Shown here piece after piece: positions 1 through 5,869 of a DNA stretch of 5,885 bases. The stretch comes from Alistipes sp. (GTDB taxonomy: Bacteria > Bacteroidota > Bacteroidia > Bacteroidales > Rikenellaceae), in the NCBI GenBank assembly GCA_017380275.1, contig JAFOEH010000056.1, positions 1 to 5,885 of the forward strand, given 5' to 3'. Position 1 is the first letter of the stretch, and every line of letters starts with the position of its first letter. Both the position numbers and the translations under genes were made by a program. Below the pieces are notes generated by a model. It was given only the letters and a program-made list of their open reading frames with translations. It did no database searches and was not told the DNA's origin.

Positions 1-168
1 AGCGACTATCTGATCGACGCAAAGGTATCGATGCCCGAGAAGAGCCGACAGTTCGTTCTGCTCTCTGCGGGTGAGATTGCGTGGCTGGTGGGCCGACGCA
101 TCGACGACCGTTTCCGCCTCAAGGATTCGACCGAGCGCGTGTTGCGCCTAACAAAAGAGATAATATAA
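1..168 (+). CDS. tilS: tRNA(Ile)-lysidine synthase, C-terminal fragment (5' end outside window)
   Basis: This is the last 55 codons of an open frame that enters from the left edge and stops at TAA 166-168. TilS uses ATP to attach lysine to C34 of the tRNA-Ile CAU anticodon, so that the tRNA reads AUA as isoleucine; it acts in the cytoplasm. The visible part matches the small C-terminal TilS domain: a DAKV segment, then QFVLLSAGEIAWLVGRRIDD, then a DSTERVLRL end. The G-x-RIDDRF and T-x-x-VL features are typical of TilS tails. The N-terminal PP-loop ATPase domain with its SGGxDS motif lies outside the window, so catalytic completeness cannot be judged. The stop is 11 bases before holA, so the two genes are probably cotranscribed. 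The identification rests on tail similarity only. Confidence 0.85.
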   Translation, partial: SDYLIDAKVSMPEKSRQFVLLSAGEIAWLVGRRIDDRFRLKDSTERVLRLTKEII

Positions 169-179
169 AACCTAACGAA

Positions 180-1250
180 ATGGCAAAGAGCACCCTTAAA
201 TTCAAGGATAGCGTAGCTGCATTCGAGGCCCTGAGGGCCGAGATTACAGCACGGCGATTTGCACCCATATACCTGCTGATGGGCGAGGAGAGCTACTTCA
301 TCGATGCTCTGTGCGACCAGCTCTCGTCATCGATTCTCACCCCCGCCGAGCAGTCATTCAACCAAATCACGGTCTATGGCAAGGATAGCGACGCGGGACA
401 GGTGGTCAATCTCTGCCGACAGATGCCTATGATGGGCTCGCACGAGGTCATAATCCTCAAGGAGGCGCAGCAGCTCCGTCAGATCGAGAAGCTCACCCTC
501 TACACCTCCAAGCCGCAGCCCTCGACAATCCTCATCATCTGCCACAAGGAGAAGAGTTTGGACAAACGCTCGGCACTCTACAAGCAGAGCCAGAAGGAGG
601 GCGTTGTGTTCGAGTCGGTGCGTCCACGCGACTACGAGATTGGGCCGTGGCTGACGCAGTTCATACAGAGCAAGGGGCTCAGCATCGTCCCCAAAGCGGT
701 ACAGATGCTGACCGACCATCTGGGTTGCGACGTGGCGAAGCTCTCGAGCGAGATCGACAAGCTGATGCTGGCACTGCCCGTCGGCACGAAGAGCATAACC
801 GACCAGCATATCGAGCAGAACGTGGGTATCTCGAAGGAGTTCAACAACTTCGAGCTGTGCAATGCCGTAGCGGTGTGGGATGTGGAGCGTGCGATGCGCA
901 TTGCCGACCACTTCGCCCGCAACCCGAAGGATAATCCGCTGCTCGTGACGGTGATGGCACTCTACTCGCTCTTCCGCGATATGTTCATCATCAACTACCT
1001 GCGATGGCTTGCCAAATACAAAAGCCAGCCTATGCCCTCGGAGGGCGAGCTGATGCGAATCCTCAAGAAGAGCAACCCCTACGCCGTGCGCGAGCTCTCG
1101 CAGCAATCTACGCGCTGGCCCAACCGCAAGGTCTTCACCGTACTGGGACTACTGCGCGAATACGATGGCAAGAGCAAGGGTATAGATACAGGCGGAATGA
1201 ACGACGGCGAGCTTCTGCGCGAGCTGTTGCTAAAGATTTTTATGCAGTAG
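180..1250 (+). CDS. holA: DNA polymerase III subunit delta
   Basis: The product (356 aa) is the delta subunit of the clamp loader, which opens the beta sliding clamp so that it can be placed on primed DNA. Near the N-terminus is the family signature APIYLLMGEESYFID (about residues 28-42), equivalent to the degenerate nucleotide-binding loop of the delta AAA+ domain, which does not hydrolyse ATP. LGCDVAKLSSEIDKL (181-195) and VGISKEFNNFEL (215-226) are delta signatures, the latter in its Bacteroidetes form. A helical C-terminal collar domain follows (about 230-356). The frame is open upstream to an ATG at 81, but that 33-residue extension lies inside tilS and is proline/arginine-rich shadow sequence. 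I chose ATG 180, 11 bases after the tilS stop and preceded by A-rich sequence, as is usual in this phylum. Length is normal for the family. It sits mid-operon, one base before the next gene. Confidence 0.95.
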   Translation: MAKSTLKFKDSVAAFEALRAEITARRFAPIYLLMGEESYFIDALCDQLSSSILTPAEQSFNQITVYGKDSDAGQVVNLCRQMPMMGSHEVIILKEAQQLRQIEKLTLYTSKPQPSTILIICHKEKSLDKRSALYKQSQKEGVVFESVRPRDYEIGPWLTQFIQSKGLSIVPKAVQMLTDHLGCDVAKLSSEIDKLMLALPVGTKSITDQHIEQNVGISKEFNNFELCNAVAVWDVERAMRIADHFARNPKDNPLLVTVMALYSLFRDMFIINYLRWLAKYKSQPMPSEGELMRILKKSNPYAVRELSQQSTRWPNRKVFTVLGLLREYDGKSKGIDTGGMNDGELLRELLLKIFMQ

Positions 1251-1251
1251 G

Positions 1252-2010
1252 ATGTCCGCAGCGGAGCGATATATGGTTGCCGATGGGCAGATTGTCGAGT
1301 GGAGCGCGATGGAGGGTTTGTACCTCTATCAAGAGATTCACACGCTCGACTATCGTGCGCGCCACCTTGCCGCCCACGTCGGGGTGATTACGCGCCGAGC
1401 CGAGGAGCTCTTTGGCCTTCGTCCGCGACTCTCCGCAGCACGACTCGAGGAGCAGATCGAGGGCCTAATGATGCGCTCACACCTATCACGCCGCGTCTCG
1501 ACAAGAGTTATCCTAAAATGTTATGCGTCGGGGAGTTACACCCTGGAGTGCGACGAGCCGTCGATATATATAGGCTACACGATGCGAAGCCTAAGGCCCG
1601 AGGCCATAACCCTGCAGATGCAGCTCCCGATGGCCGACTACCCCACTTCGGCCTCAATCGCCACACGCCAATTGGCCGATGCCGTTGCCCGTCGCCAGGG
1701 CTACCACACAGCGCTGCTGACGCACGGCGAAGAGCTGGAGAGTGAACCTACGCGACCGTTGGCAATCGTCGTGGGCACGACAGTCATAATGGCCGAGTGC
1801 GAATCTGTGGAGGCCAACCTCCTGGAGCGCGCCGCCCGCAAAGCGGGCTTTCCCGTTGAGAAGCGCCGCCTACTGAGAAGCGATCTAAAGTCGGCTGACG
1901 AGGTGCTGCAACTCTCGTGGCAGGGCATAACGGCTATGGCTCACGTCGATGGCAGAGCCTATATGGCGATCATCGGCGAGCGCATAGCGCAAGAACTTGA
2001 GAATATTTAA
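1252..2010 (+). CDS. Class IV aminotransferase-like protein (PLP-fold, probably lacking the catalytic lysine)
   Basis: The product is 252 aa. The pattern fits fold-type IV PLP enzymes (branched-chain aminotransferase or aminodeoxychorismate lyase family). An N-terminal RYMVADGQIVEW strand and a YLYQEIHTLDYRARHL segment (24-39) resemble the usual 'FETIR...HLxRL' region. Near the C-terminus, SADEVLQLSWQGITAMAHVD (214-233) matches the typical 'ADEvFxtsT..gi.pV..iDG' block. The segment that should carry the PLP lysine (about 133-145, SASIATRQLADAV) has no lysine. The usual 'E....N.F' motif reads E165 with L170 and I172 at the other two positions. I therefore infer a non-canonical or non-enzymatic member; substrate and role are unknown. 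The ATG is one base after the holA stop, which suggests translational coupling, and coaD follows after 6 bases. Met8 (1273) is a possible alternative start. Family placement is by eye and moderate. Confidence 0.65.
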   Translation: MSAAERYMVADGQIVEWSAMEGLYLYQEIHTLDYRARHLAAHVGVITRRAEELFGLRPRLSAARLEEQIEGLMMRSHLSRRVSTRVILKCYASGSYTLECDEPSIYIGYTMRSLRPEAITLQMQLPMADYPTSASIATRQLADAVARRQGYHTALLTHGEELESEPTRPLAIVVGTTVIMAECESVEANLLERAARKAGFPVEKRRLLRSDLKSADEVLQLSWQGITAMAHVDGRAYMAIIGERIAQELENI

Positions 2011-2016
2011 CCCAAT

Positions 2017-2490
2017 ATGAAAACTGCTATCTTCCCCGGGTCGTTCGACCCCTTCACCCGAGGCCACGAAGCCATCGTCGAGCAGGCTCTCCGCCTCTTC
2101 GATCGCGTTGTTATCGCCGTAGGCGAGAATGTGAGCAAACAATCACTCCTGAGCCCAAAGCAACGTCTCCGTCTGATTGAGGATCTCTACTCCGACGAGA
2201 GTCGCGTAGAGTGCATCAGCTACCGCTCGCTCACGGTTGACGTAGCGCGCGAGCTCGGAGCCTCTGCCATCATCCGAGGCGTTCGCAACACGCTCGATTT
2301 TGAGTACGAGCGCACGATGGCGCAGACCAATCGCCGCCTCGCACCCGAGCTGGAGACCGTGCTGCTATTCACGCCGGCCGAGCTGATGGATGTAAGCTCC
2401 TCGACCGTAAGAGAACTACTCGCTTTTGGTCGCAACGTAGAGCCGATGATGCCAGCGAAGATACAACTCAAGGAGTATCTGGAGGAGTAA
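2017..2490 (+). CDS. coaD: Pantetheine-phosphate adenylyltransferase
   Basis: CoaD transfers AMP from ATP to 4'-phosphopantetheine to make dephospho-CoA, the penultimate step of coenzyme A synthesis, in the cytoplasm. At 157 aa it has the usual length of this hexameric enzyme. The N-terminal nucleotidyltransferase signature is PGSFDPFTRGH (7-17), in which T14-x-x-H17 is the CoaD form of the HxGH motif. IIRGVRNTLDFEYE (85-98) holds the conserved RGxR and D-x-E-Y substrate-binding loop, and DVSSSTVRE (125-133) is the C-terminal ATP-binding SSS-x-VRE motif. All expected key residues are present. It is the last gene of the tilS-holA-aminotransferase-like-coaD operon, and a strong terminator begins five bases after its stop codon. 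Confidence 0.97.
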   Translation: MKTAIFPGSFDPFTRGHEAIVEQALRLFDRVVIAVGENVSKQSLLSPKQRLRLIEDLYSDESRVECISYRSLTVDVARELGASAIIRGVRNTLDFEYERTMAQTNRRLAPELETVLLFTPAELMDVSSSTVRELLAFGRNVEPMMPAKIQLKEYLEE

Positions 2491-2495
2491 AACTT

Positions 2496-2525
2496 AACCG
2501 CAGAAGAGATTTCTGCGGTTTTTTT
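2496..2525 (+). terminator. Intrinsic terminator after coaD
   Basis: A perfect 10-bp inverted repeat, AACCGCAGAA (2496-2505) and TTCTGCGGTT (2511-2520), encloses a 5-base loop. A run of seven T's spans 2519-2525. It begins 5 bases after the coaD stop, so it ends the tilS-holA-aminotransferase-like-coaD transcript. Confidence 0.93.
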
Positions 2526-2546
2526 ATCCTATTAGCGCCCTCAGGG

Positions 2547-2577
2547 TTGTGAAATCGCGTAAATGTTCATATATTTG
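2547..2577 (+). promoter_or_regulatory. Bacteroidetes-type housekeeping promoter for lpxD
   Basis: TATATTTG at 2570-2577 matches the Bacteroidetes -7 consensus TAnnTTTG exactly. A TTG at 2547-2549 lies 20 bases upstream, inside the 19-21 base spacing expected for the -33 element (consensus TTTG; here GTTG). Transcription should start a few bases after 2577, giving a leader of roughly 45 bases before the lpxD ATG. The promoter sits just downstream of the coaD terminator, marking a new transcription unit. The match is by pattern only. Confidence 0.75.
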
Positions 2578-2628
2578 CAAATTAGCTCTTCATATAGAGA
2601 ATTATAAACTACGATAAAAGACTCAAAA

Positions 2629-3651
2629 ATGGAATTTACAGCAGAAATGATTGCCGGCCTTCTGGGCGGCACCATCGTGGGCGATAAGAACGCAGCCGTT
2701 CACACCGTCTCGTCAATCGAGGGCGGCAAGAAGGGTGCGCTGACTTATCTCTCAAACCCCAAATACGAACAGTACATCTACTCTACCGAGGCATCAATCG
2801 TATTGGTTGCCAATGACTTCGAGCCCAAGCAGGAGGTTTCGGCTACACTCATCAAACTCCCCGACGTAGGCGCAGCCGTGCTGAAGTTGCTGGAGATGTA
2901 CAACGCTATGAAGCCCCAGAAGAGAGGCATCAGCAAGATGTGTTCTATCTCCGATAAGGCTACCGTAGCCGAGGATTGCTACGTCGGCGACTTCGCCGTT
3001 ATCGAGGCTGGAGCTGTAGTGGAGGCTGGCGCAAAGATCTACCCGCAGGTATATGTAGGCGACGGCGTTAAGATCGGAGCAGGCACAACGCTCTACCCCG
3101 GTGTGAAGATTTACGAGGGCTGCCGCGTAGGTGCCAACTGCATCATCCACGCAGGTGCTGTTATCGGTGCCGATGGCTTCGGCTTCCTGCCCAAACCCGA
3201 CGGCACATTCGACAAGATTCCCCAGCTGGGTAACGTAATCATCGAGGATAATGTCGAGATCGGCGCCAACACCTGTATCGACCGTGCCAAGACCGACTCT
3301 ACGATCATCCGTCGCGGCGTGAAGCTCGACAACCTAATTCAGATTGGCCACAACGTCGAGATTGGCGAGAACACCGTATCGTCGGCTCAGACCGGTATTG
3401 CCGGCTCGTCGAAGGTTGGTCACAACTGCTTCCTCGCAGGTCAGGTAGGTATCGCCGACCACACCACCATCGGCAACCGCGTAATGATTGGTTCGCAGTC
3501 GGGATTGGACAAGGATGTACCCGATGGCGAGGTACGTTTGGGATCGCCCGCGCTGCCAGGTATGAACTTCCACCGCTCGTTTGCCGTATTTAAGACTCTG
3601 CCCGATTTGCAGCGTCGTGTAGCGGCACTGGAGAAGGAGATCAAGAAATAG
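2629..3651 (+). CDS. lpxD: UDP-3-O-acylglucosamine N-acyltransferase
   Basis: LpxD adds the second, N-linked 3-hydroxyacyl chain from acyl-ACP to UDP-3-O-acylglucosamine, the third step of lipid A synthesis, at the cytoplasmic side of the inner membrane. The 340 aa length is normal for the family. An N-terminal uridine-binding domain (about 1-100, with LTYLSNPKY at 38-46) is followed by a left-handed beta-helix of hexapeptide repeats (about 100-290; e.g. [27 protein letters not shown]). The catalytic histidine is H241 in the motif [11 protein letters not shown]-terminal helical tail (about 312-340) includes [17 protein letters not shown] 2629 is preceded by an A-rich stretch and a good promoter. 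The thioredoxin-like lipoprotein gene follows after 23 bases. The lpxC, fabZ and lpxA genes often found beside lpxD are not in this window. Confidence 0.97.
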   Translation: MEFTAEMIAGLLGGTIVGDKNAAVHTVSSIEGGKKGALTYLSNPKYEQYIYSTEASIVLVANDFEPKQEVSATLIKLPDVGAAVLKLLEMYNAMKPQKRGISKMCSISDKATVAEDCYVGDFAVIEAGAVVEAGAKIYPQVYVGDGVKIGAGTTLYPGVKIYEGCRVGANCIIHAGAVIGADGFGFLPKPDGTFDKIPQLGNVIIEDNVEIGANTCIDRAKTDSTIIRRGVKLDNLIQIGHNVEIGENTVSSAQTGIAGSSKVGHNCFLAGQVGIADHTTIGNRVMIGSQSGLDKDVPDGEVRLGSPALPGMNFHRSFAVFKTLPDLQRRVAALEKEIKK

Positions 3652-3674
3652 TAATTCACAAAAAAATAGTAAAA

Positions 3675-4757
3675 ATGAAAAAAATTCTTTGTTTCGCGCT
3701 GGCAGCTGCCACGATGGTAGGCTGCGGCAATAAGGCGGCTTACACCATCACGGGTGAGTCAGATAAGTTTGCAGGCAAGTACGCTTACCTGCAGGTTGAG
3801 AAGGAGGGTGCATTGCAGACCGTTGATTCGGTTGCTGTAGCTGGTAACGCGTTCACCTTGGAGGGCGTAGCCGAGCAGCCCTACTCAGCTTACGTTGTTG
3901 TTAAGGATGCAGGTACCGAGCGCCCCGAGCTCTACGCCGAGCTCTTCGTTGAGCCCGGCCAGATCGCTATCGAGGAGGTTGCTGGCGAGCGTCCCTCGTT
4001 CAAGGCCGTAGGTGGCGCATTGAACAATGCGATGAACGCCGTGAATGACAAGCTGGCCGCTATCGAGGCCAAGATGGGCGAGGGTGCCGACAATGCAGCA
4101 CTCGAGGCCGAGTACTACGCAGCGCTCTACTCTGCAATCGTAGAGAATGGTGGCAATCTTTTGAGCCAGAACATCCTGCGCAATAACTACTACGCTTTCG
4201 AGCCCCAGCAGGTTATCGATGCTATCGCTCTGATTCCCACCGAGGCACAGGAGGGTTTTGCCAATATGAAGTCATCAGCTGAGCAGGCGCTGAAGGTTAT
4301 GCCCGGCAACCCCTACATCGACATCACGGAGGAGAGCACAGGCGAGCAGCCCCAGTGCTTGACCCCCGAGGGCAAGGTTCTTACCCTTAAGAGCGTTGTT
4401 GAGAACAAGAAGAACAAGTACGTCCTGATCGACTTCTGGGCATCGTGGTGCGGTCCCTGTATGCGCGAGGTTCCCTACTTGGTTGATGCTTACAAGCAGT
4501 ACCACAGCAAGGGCTTCGAGATCTATGGTGTATCATTCGACCGCGCTCGTGAGCCTTGGTTGAAGGCTATCGAGGAGAAGGATCTCGACTGGTTGCACGT
4601 TAGTGCCGTAAACTACTGGGACAACAAGGCTCGTCACGACTACGCCGTGAACTCAATCCCCGCTAACTTCCTCGTTGATTGCTCAACGGGCCAGATCATC
4701 GCCAAGGGCTTGCGCGGTGAGCAGGTTGTGGAGAAGATGGGGGAGTTGCTGAAGTAA
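3675..4757 (+). CDS. DUF4369/TlpA-like thioredoxin-fold lipoprotein
   Basis: The product (360 aa) is a probable thiol-disulfide oxidoreductase anchored in the cell envelope. A short signal peptide (MKKILCFALAAATMVGC) ends in a lipobox-like MVGC with C17 as the lipidated residue; Met at -3 is less usual than Leu. Residues about 22-100 form a beta-rich domain resembling DUF4369 (YTITGESDKFAGKYAYL, then DSV, then AFTLEG). A helical linker (about 110-210) leads to a TlpA/ResA-like thioredoxin domain (about 220-360). That domain carries FWASWCGPC with redox cysteines C259 and C262, and the cis-proline P329 in SIPANFLVD. Residues just after C17 (GNKAAYT) lack the acidic surface-export signal described for Bacteroides lipoproteins, so a periplasm-facing location is more likely (inference). 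No promoter is seen in the 23-base gap after lpxD, so cotranscription is likely. Valine codons are mostly GTT/GTA, unlike ruvC. The redox partner is unknown. Confidence 0.9.
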   Translation: MKKILCFALAAATMVGCGNKAAYTITGESDKFAGKYAYLQVEKEGALQTVDSVAVAGNAFTLEGVAEQPYSAYVVVKDAGTERPELYAELFVEPGQIAIEEVAGERPSFKAVGGALNNAMNAVNDKLAAIEAKMGEGADNAALEAEYYAALYSAIVENGGNLLSQNILRNNYYAFEPQQVIDAIALIPTEAQEGFANMKSSAEQALKVMPGNPYIDITEESTGEQPQCLTPEGKVLTLKSVVENKKNKYVLIDFWASWCGPCMREVPYLVDAYKQYHSKGFEIYGVSFDRAREPWLKAIEEKDLDWLHVSAVNYWDNKARHDYAVNSIPANFLVDCSTGQIIAKGLRGEQVVEKMGELLK

Positions 4758-4779
4758 TTATCATTGATCATCCGATAAT

Positions 4780-4816
4780 AGAGTGTCCGAGTTTTGTCGG
4801 ACACTCTTTTTTTTTT
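4780..4816 (+). terminator. Intrinsic terminator after the thioredoxin-like lipoprotein gene
   Basis: AGAGTGTCCGA (4780-4790) pairs perfectly with TCGGACACTCT (4797-4807) around the 6-base loop GTTTTG. Ten consecutive T's (4807-4816) follow. This is a very strong rho-independent terminator, 22 bases after the stop codon. Its loop, 3' arm and T-tract are also part of the predicted ruvC promoter. Confidence 0.95.
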
Positions 4817-4823
4817 ACTTTTG
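4793..4823 (+). promoter_or_regulatory. ruvC promoter embedded in the upstream terminator
   Basis: TACTTTTG at 4816-4823 is an exact TAnnTTTG -7 element. TTTG at 4793-4796 is an exact -33 element, with a 19-base spacer. The -33 box is the loop of the terminator hairpin, and the spacer consists of the hairpin's 3' arm and most of its T-tract. Transcription would start around 4827-4830, immediately before the ruvC ATG at 4831. Confidence 0.75.
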
Positions 4824-4830
4824 CATAAGT

Positions 4831-5445
4831 ATGGCAGAGAAAACCGAAACATATCGCATAATGGGCATCGACCCGGGCACGAACTATATGGGCTACGGCA
4901 TCATCGAGATCGAGGGACGCACGATGCGCTCGGTGGTGATGGGCGATATTGACCTGCACACGATGAGCGATCCCTACCGCAAGCTGCACTACATCTTCGA
5001 GCGCGTGGGCAAACTCATCGACGACTACGAGCCTCGCGAGGTGGCGTTGGAGTCGCCATTCTTTGGCACTAACGTGCAGAGTATGCTTAAGTTGGGACGT
5101 GCGCAGGGCGTAGCTATGGCGGCAGCACTGCACCGCCAGAAAGAGGTTTTCGAATACGCCCCTTCACGCATCAAGCAGGCCATCGCAGGCAGCGGTTCGG
5201 CATCGAAGGAGCAGGTGGCTGCCATCGTCAAACGTATGCTCAAGGTGGAGTATATGCCCCGCCGATTGGATGCTACCGACGGTATGGCCGTTGCGATGTG
5301 CCATTATTTCACGGCCCGCACACCCATCAGCGAGGCTATGGGCCCCAAGCGCGTCAAGGGTTTGGGCGGCGGCAAGAAGGCCGCCAAAGGCTCATCATCG
5401 TGGGAGGCATTTATAAAGAAGAATCCCGAGCGCGAAATCAAGTAG
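4831..5445 (+). CDS. ruvC: Crossover junction endodeoxyribonuclease RuvC
   Basis: RuvC is a dimeric nuclease that cuts Holliday junctions symmetrically, working with RuvAB branch migration. The product is 204 aa. All four acidic active-site residues of the RNase H-like fold can be placed: D14 (IMGIDPGT), E74 (ALESPFFG), and D147 and D150 (LDATDGMAVAMCH). NVQSMLKLGRAQGVAMAAAL (81-100) is a strong RuvC signature. The C-terminus (about 171-204) carries a Gly/Lys-rich stretch before the WEAFIKKNPER ending typical of Bacteroidetes RuvC. The frame is open upstream to an ATG at 4783, but that start lies within the terminator hairpin and upstream of the promoter. ATG 4831 gives an N-terminus of normal length; Met11 (4861) is a less likely alternative. 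The mRNA should have almost no leader. Its 3' end is 2 bases from the convergent minus-strand gene, with no terminator between them. Confidence 0.96.
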   Translation: MAEKTETYRIMGIDPGTNYMGYGIIEIEGRTMRSVVMGDIDLHTMSDPYRKLHYIFERVGKLIDDYEPREVALESPFFGTNVQSMLKLGRAQGVAMAAALHRQKEVFEYAPSRIKQAIAGSGSASKEQVAAIVKRMLKVEYMPRRLDATDGMAVAMCHYFTARTPISEAMGPKRVKGLGGGKKAAKGSSSWEAFIKKNPEREIK

Positions 5446-5447
5446 GG

Positions 5448-5714
5448 TTATTCGCGGCCAAACCACTTTTTAACACGTTTCACACCCTCGACACCCAGAA
5501 TCAGCAACCCGCCATACTGCGCCGTCTTGGCGCATCCGAACAGCACAAACCACAATGCGCCACGCATAGCTGCGCTCAAGGGCAGAGCCAATGCCGCAAA
5601 GGAGAGGGCGTAGAACAGAACACACGATAAGAGCACGATAACGCCCGTGCGGAACGACAATCCCGCCAAATATTGCTTCACACGCTGAAATATCCTTCTA
5701 AAACGCTCTTTCAT
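5448..5714 (-). CDS. Small two-helix membrane protein of unknown function
   Basis: The product is 88 aa from the ATG at 5714. The N-terminus is basic and amphipathic (MKERFRRIFQRVKQYLAG), followed by the polar segment LSFRTG. Two hydrophobic segments follow: about 23-45 (VIVLLSCVLFYALSFAAL) and about 53-75 (ALWFVLFGCAK through GLLILG). The end is basic (VKRVKKWFGRE). Positive charge at both ends predicts a helical hairpin in the inner membrane with both termini in the cytoplasm. It resembles short conserved hypothetical proteins I recall from Bacteroidales (SFRTGVIVL, AKTxQYxGL), but I know of no function. A GTG at 5732 would add six residues; I prefer the ATG because the predicted promoter then leaves a leader of about 25 bases. 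It faces ruvC tail to tail with a 2-base gap. Confidence 0.8.
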   Translation of the reverse strand: MKERFRRIFQRVKQYLAGLSFRTGVIVLLSCVLFYALSFAALALPLSAAMRGALWFVLFGCAKTAQYGGLLILGVEGVKRVKKWFGRE

Positions 5715-5744
5715 CTTATCGGTTTTACTCACTTACAAAACGTC

Positions 5745-5775
5745 GAAAGGTATAATTTATTGCTCAAATTCACAA
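5745..5775 (-). promoter_or_regulatory. Putative promoter of the small membrane protein gene
   Basis: Reading the minus strand, TTG (5775-5773) is followed after 20 bases by TACCTTTC (5752-5745). That matches the Bacteroidetes -7 consensus TAnnTTTG at all but the last base. Spacing and distance to the ATG at 5714 are suitable. Two weak elements make this tentative. Confidence 0.45.
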
Positions 5776-5826
5776 CACCGAGCGATAAAAATGCCCCACG
5801 CCCCGCAATTTTTACCCAAAAATTAT

Positions 5827-5834
5827 TATCTTTG
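5827..5834 (+). promoter_or_regulatory. -7 element of a promoter for the gene starting at 5870
   Basis: TATCTTTG matches TAnnTTTG exactly and lies 35 bases before an ATG on the same strand. No TTTG or TTG is found 19-21 bases upstream, so the -33 element is weak or absent. An activator or an alternative sigma factor is possible but not shown. The AT-rich stretch from 5733 to 5869 holds this element and the divergent minus-strand promoter, and I see no gene in it. Confidence 0.5.
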
Positions 5835-5869
5835 AAAGATTAAAGAGAAGAATCTTAAAATACTAAGAT

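Noticed and set aside
81..179. N-terminal extension of HolA from the ATG at 81
   Set aside because: It overlaps the tilS 3' end in another frame and encodes Pro/Arg-rich sequence unlike HolA. ATG 180 gives a normal N-terminus.
354..1106. A 250-codon open frame on the minus strand opposite holA
   Set aside because: It lies entirely inside holA, which has clear family motifs. Its His/Arg/Leu-rich composition is typical of an antisense shadow in GC-rich third-position sequence.
2586..2599. Small CTCT/AGAG hairpin in the lpxD leader
   Set aside because: It has only four base pairs, which is too weak to call a regulatory structure.
4783..4830. N-terminal extension of RuvC from the ATG-like start at 4783
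   Set aside because: It would be read from terminator hairpin and T-tract sequence, upstream of the predicted transcription start, giving a phenylalanine-rich leader unlike RuvC.
4768..5133. A 121-codon minus-strand open frame across the ruvC start
   Set aside because: It is antisense to ruvC, spans the terminator hairpin, and has a His/Arg-rich shadow composition with no recognisable motif.
5361..5388. GC-rich hairpin near the end of ruvC (TTTGGGCGGC with GCCGCCAAA)
   Set aside because: It has a bulge, no T-run on either strand, and is explained by codons for the Gly/Lys-rich tail. It is not a convincing terminator for either gene.
5836..5856. Inverted repeat AAGATT/AATCTT in the leader of the last gene
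   Set aside because: Six A/T-rich pairs with a 9-base loop could arise by chance in this AT-rich stretch. There is no further support for an operator or RNA switch.
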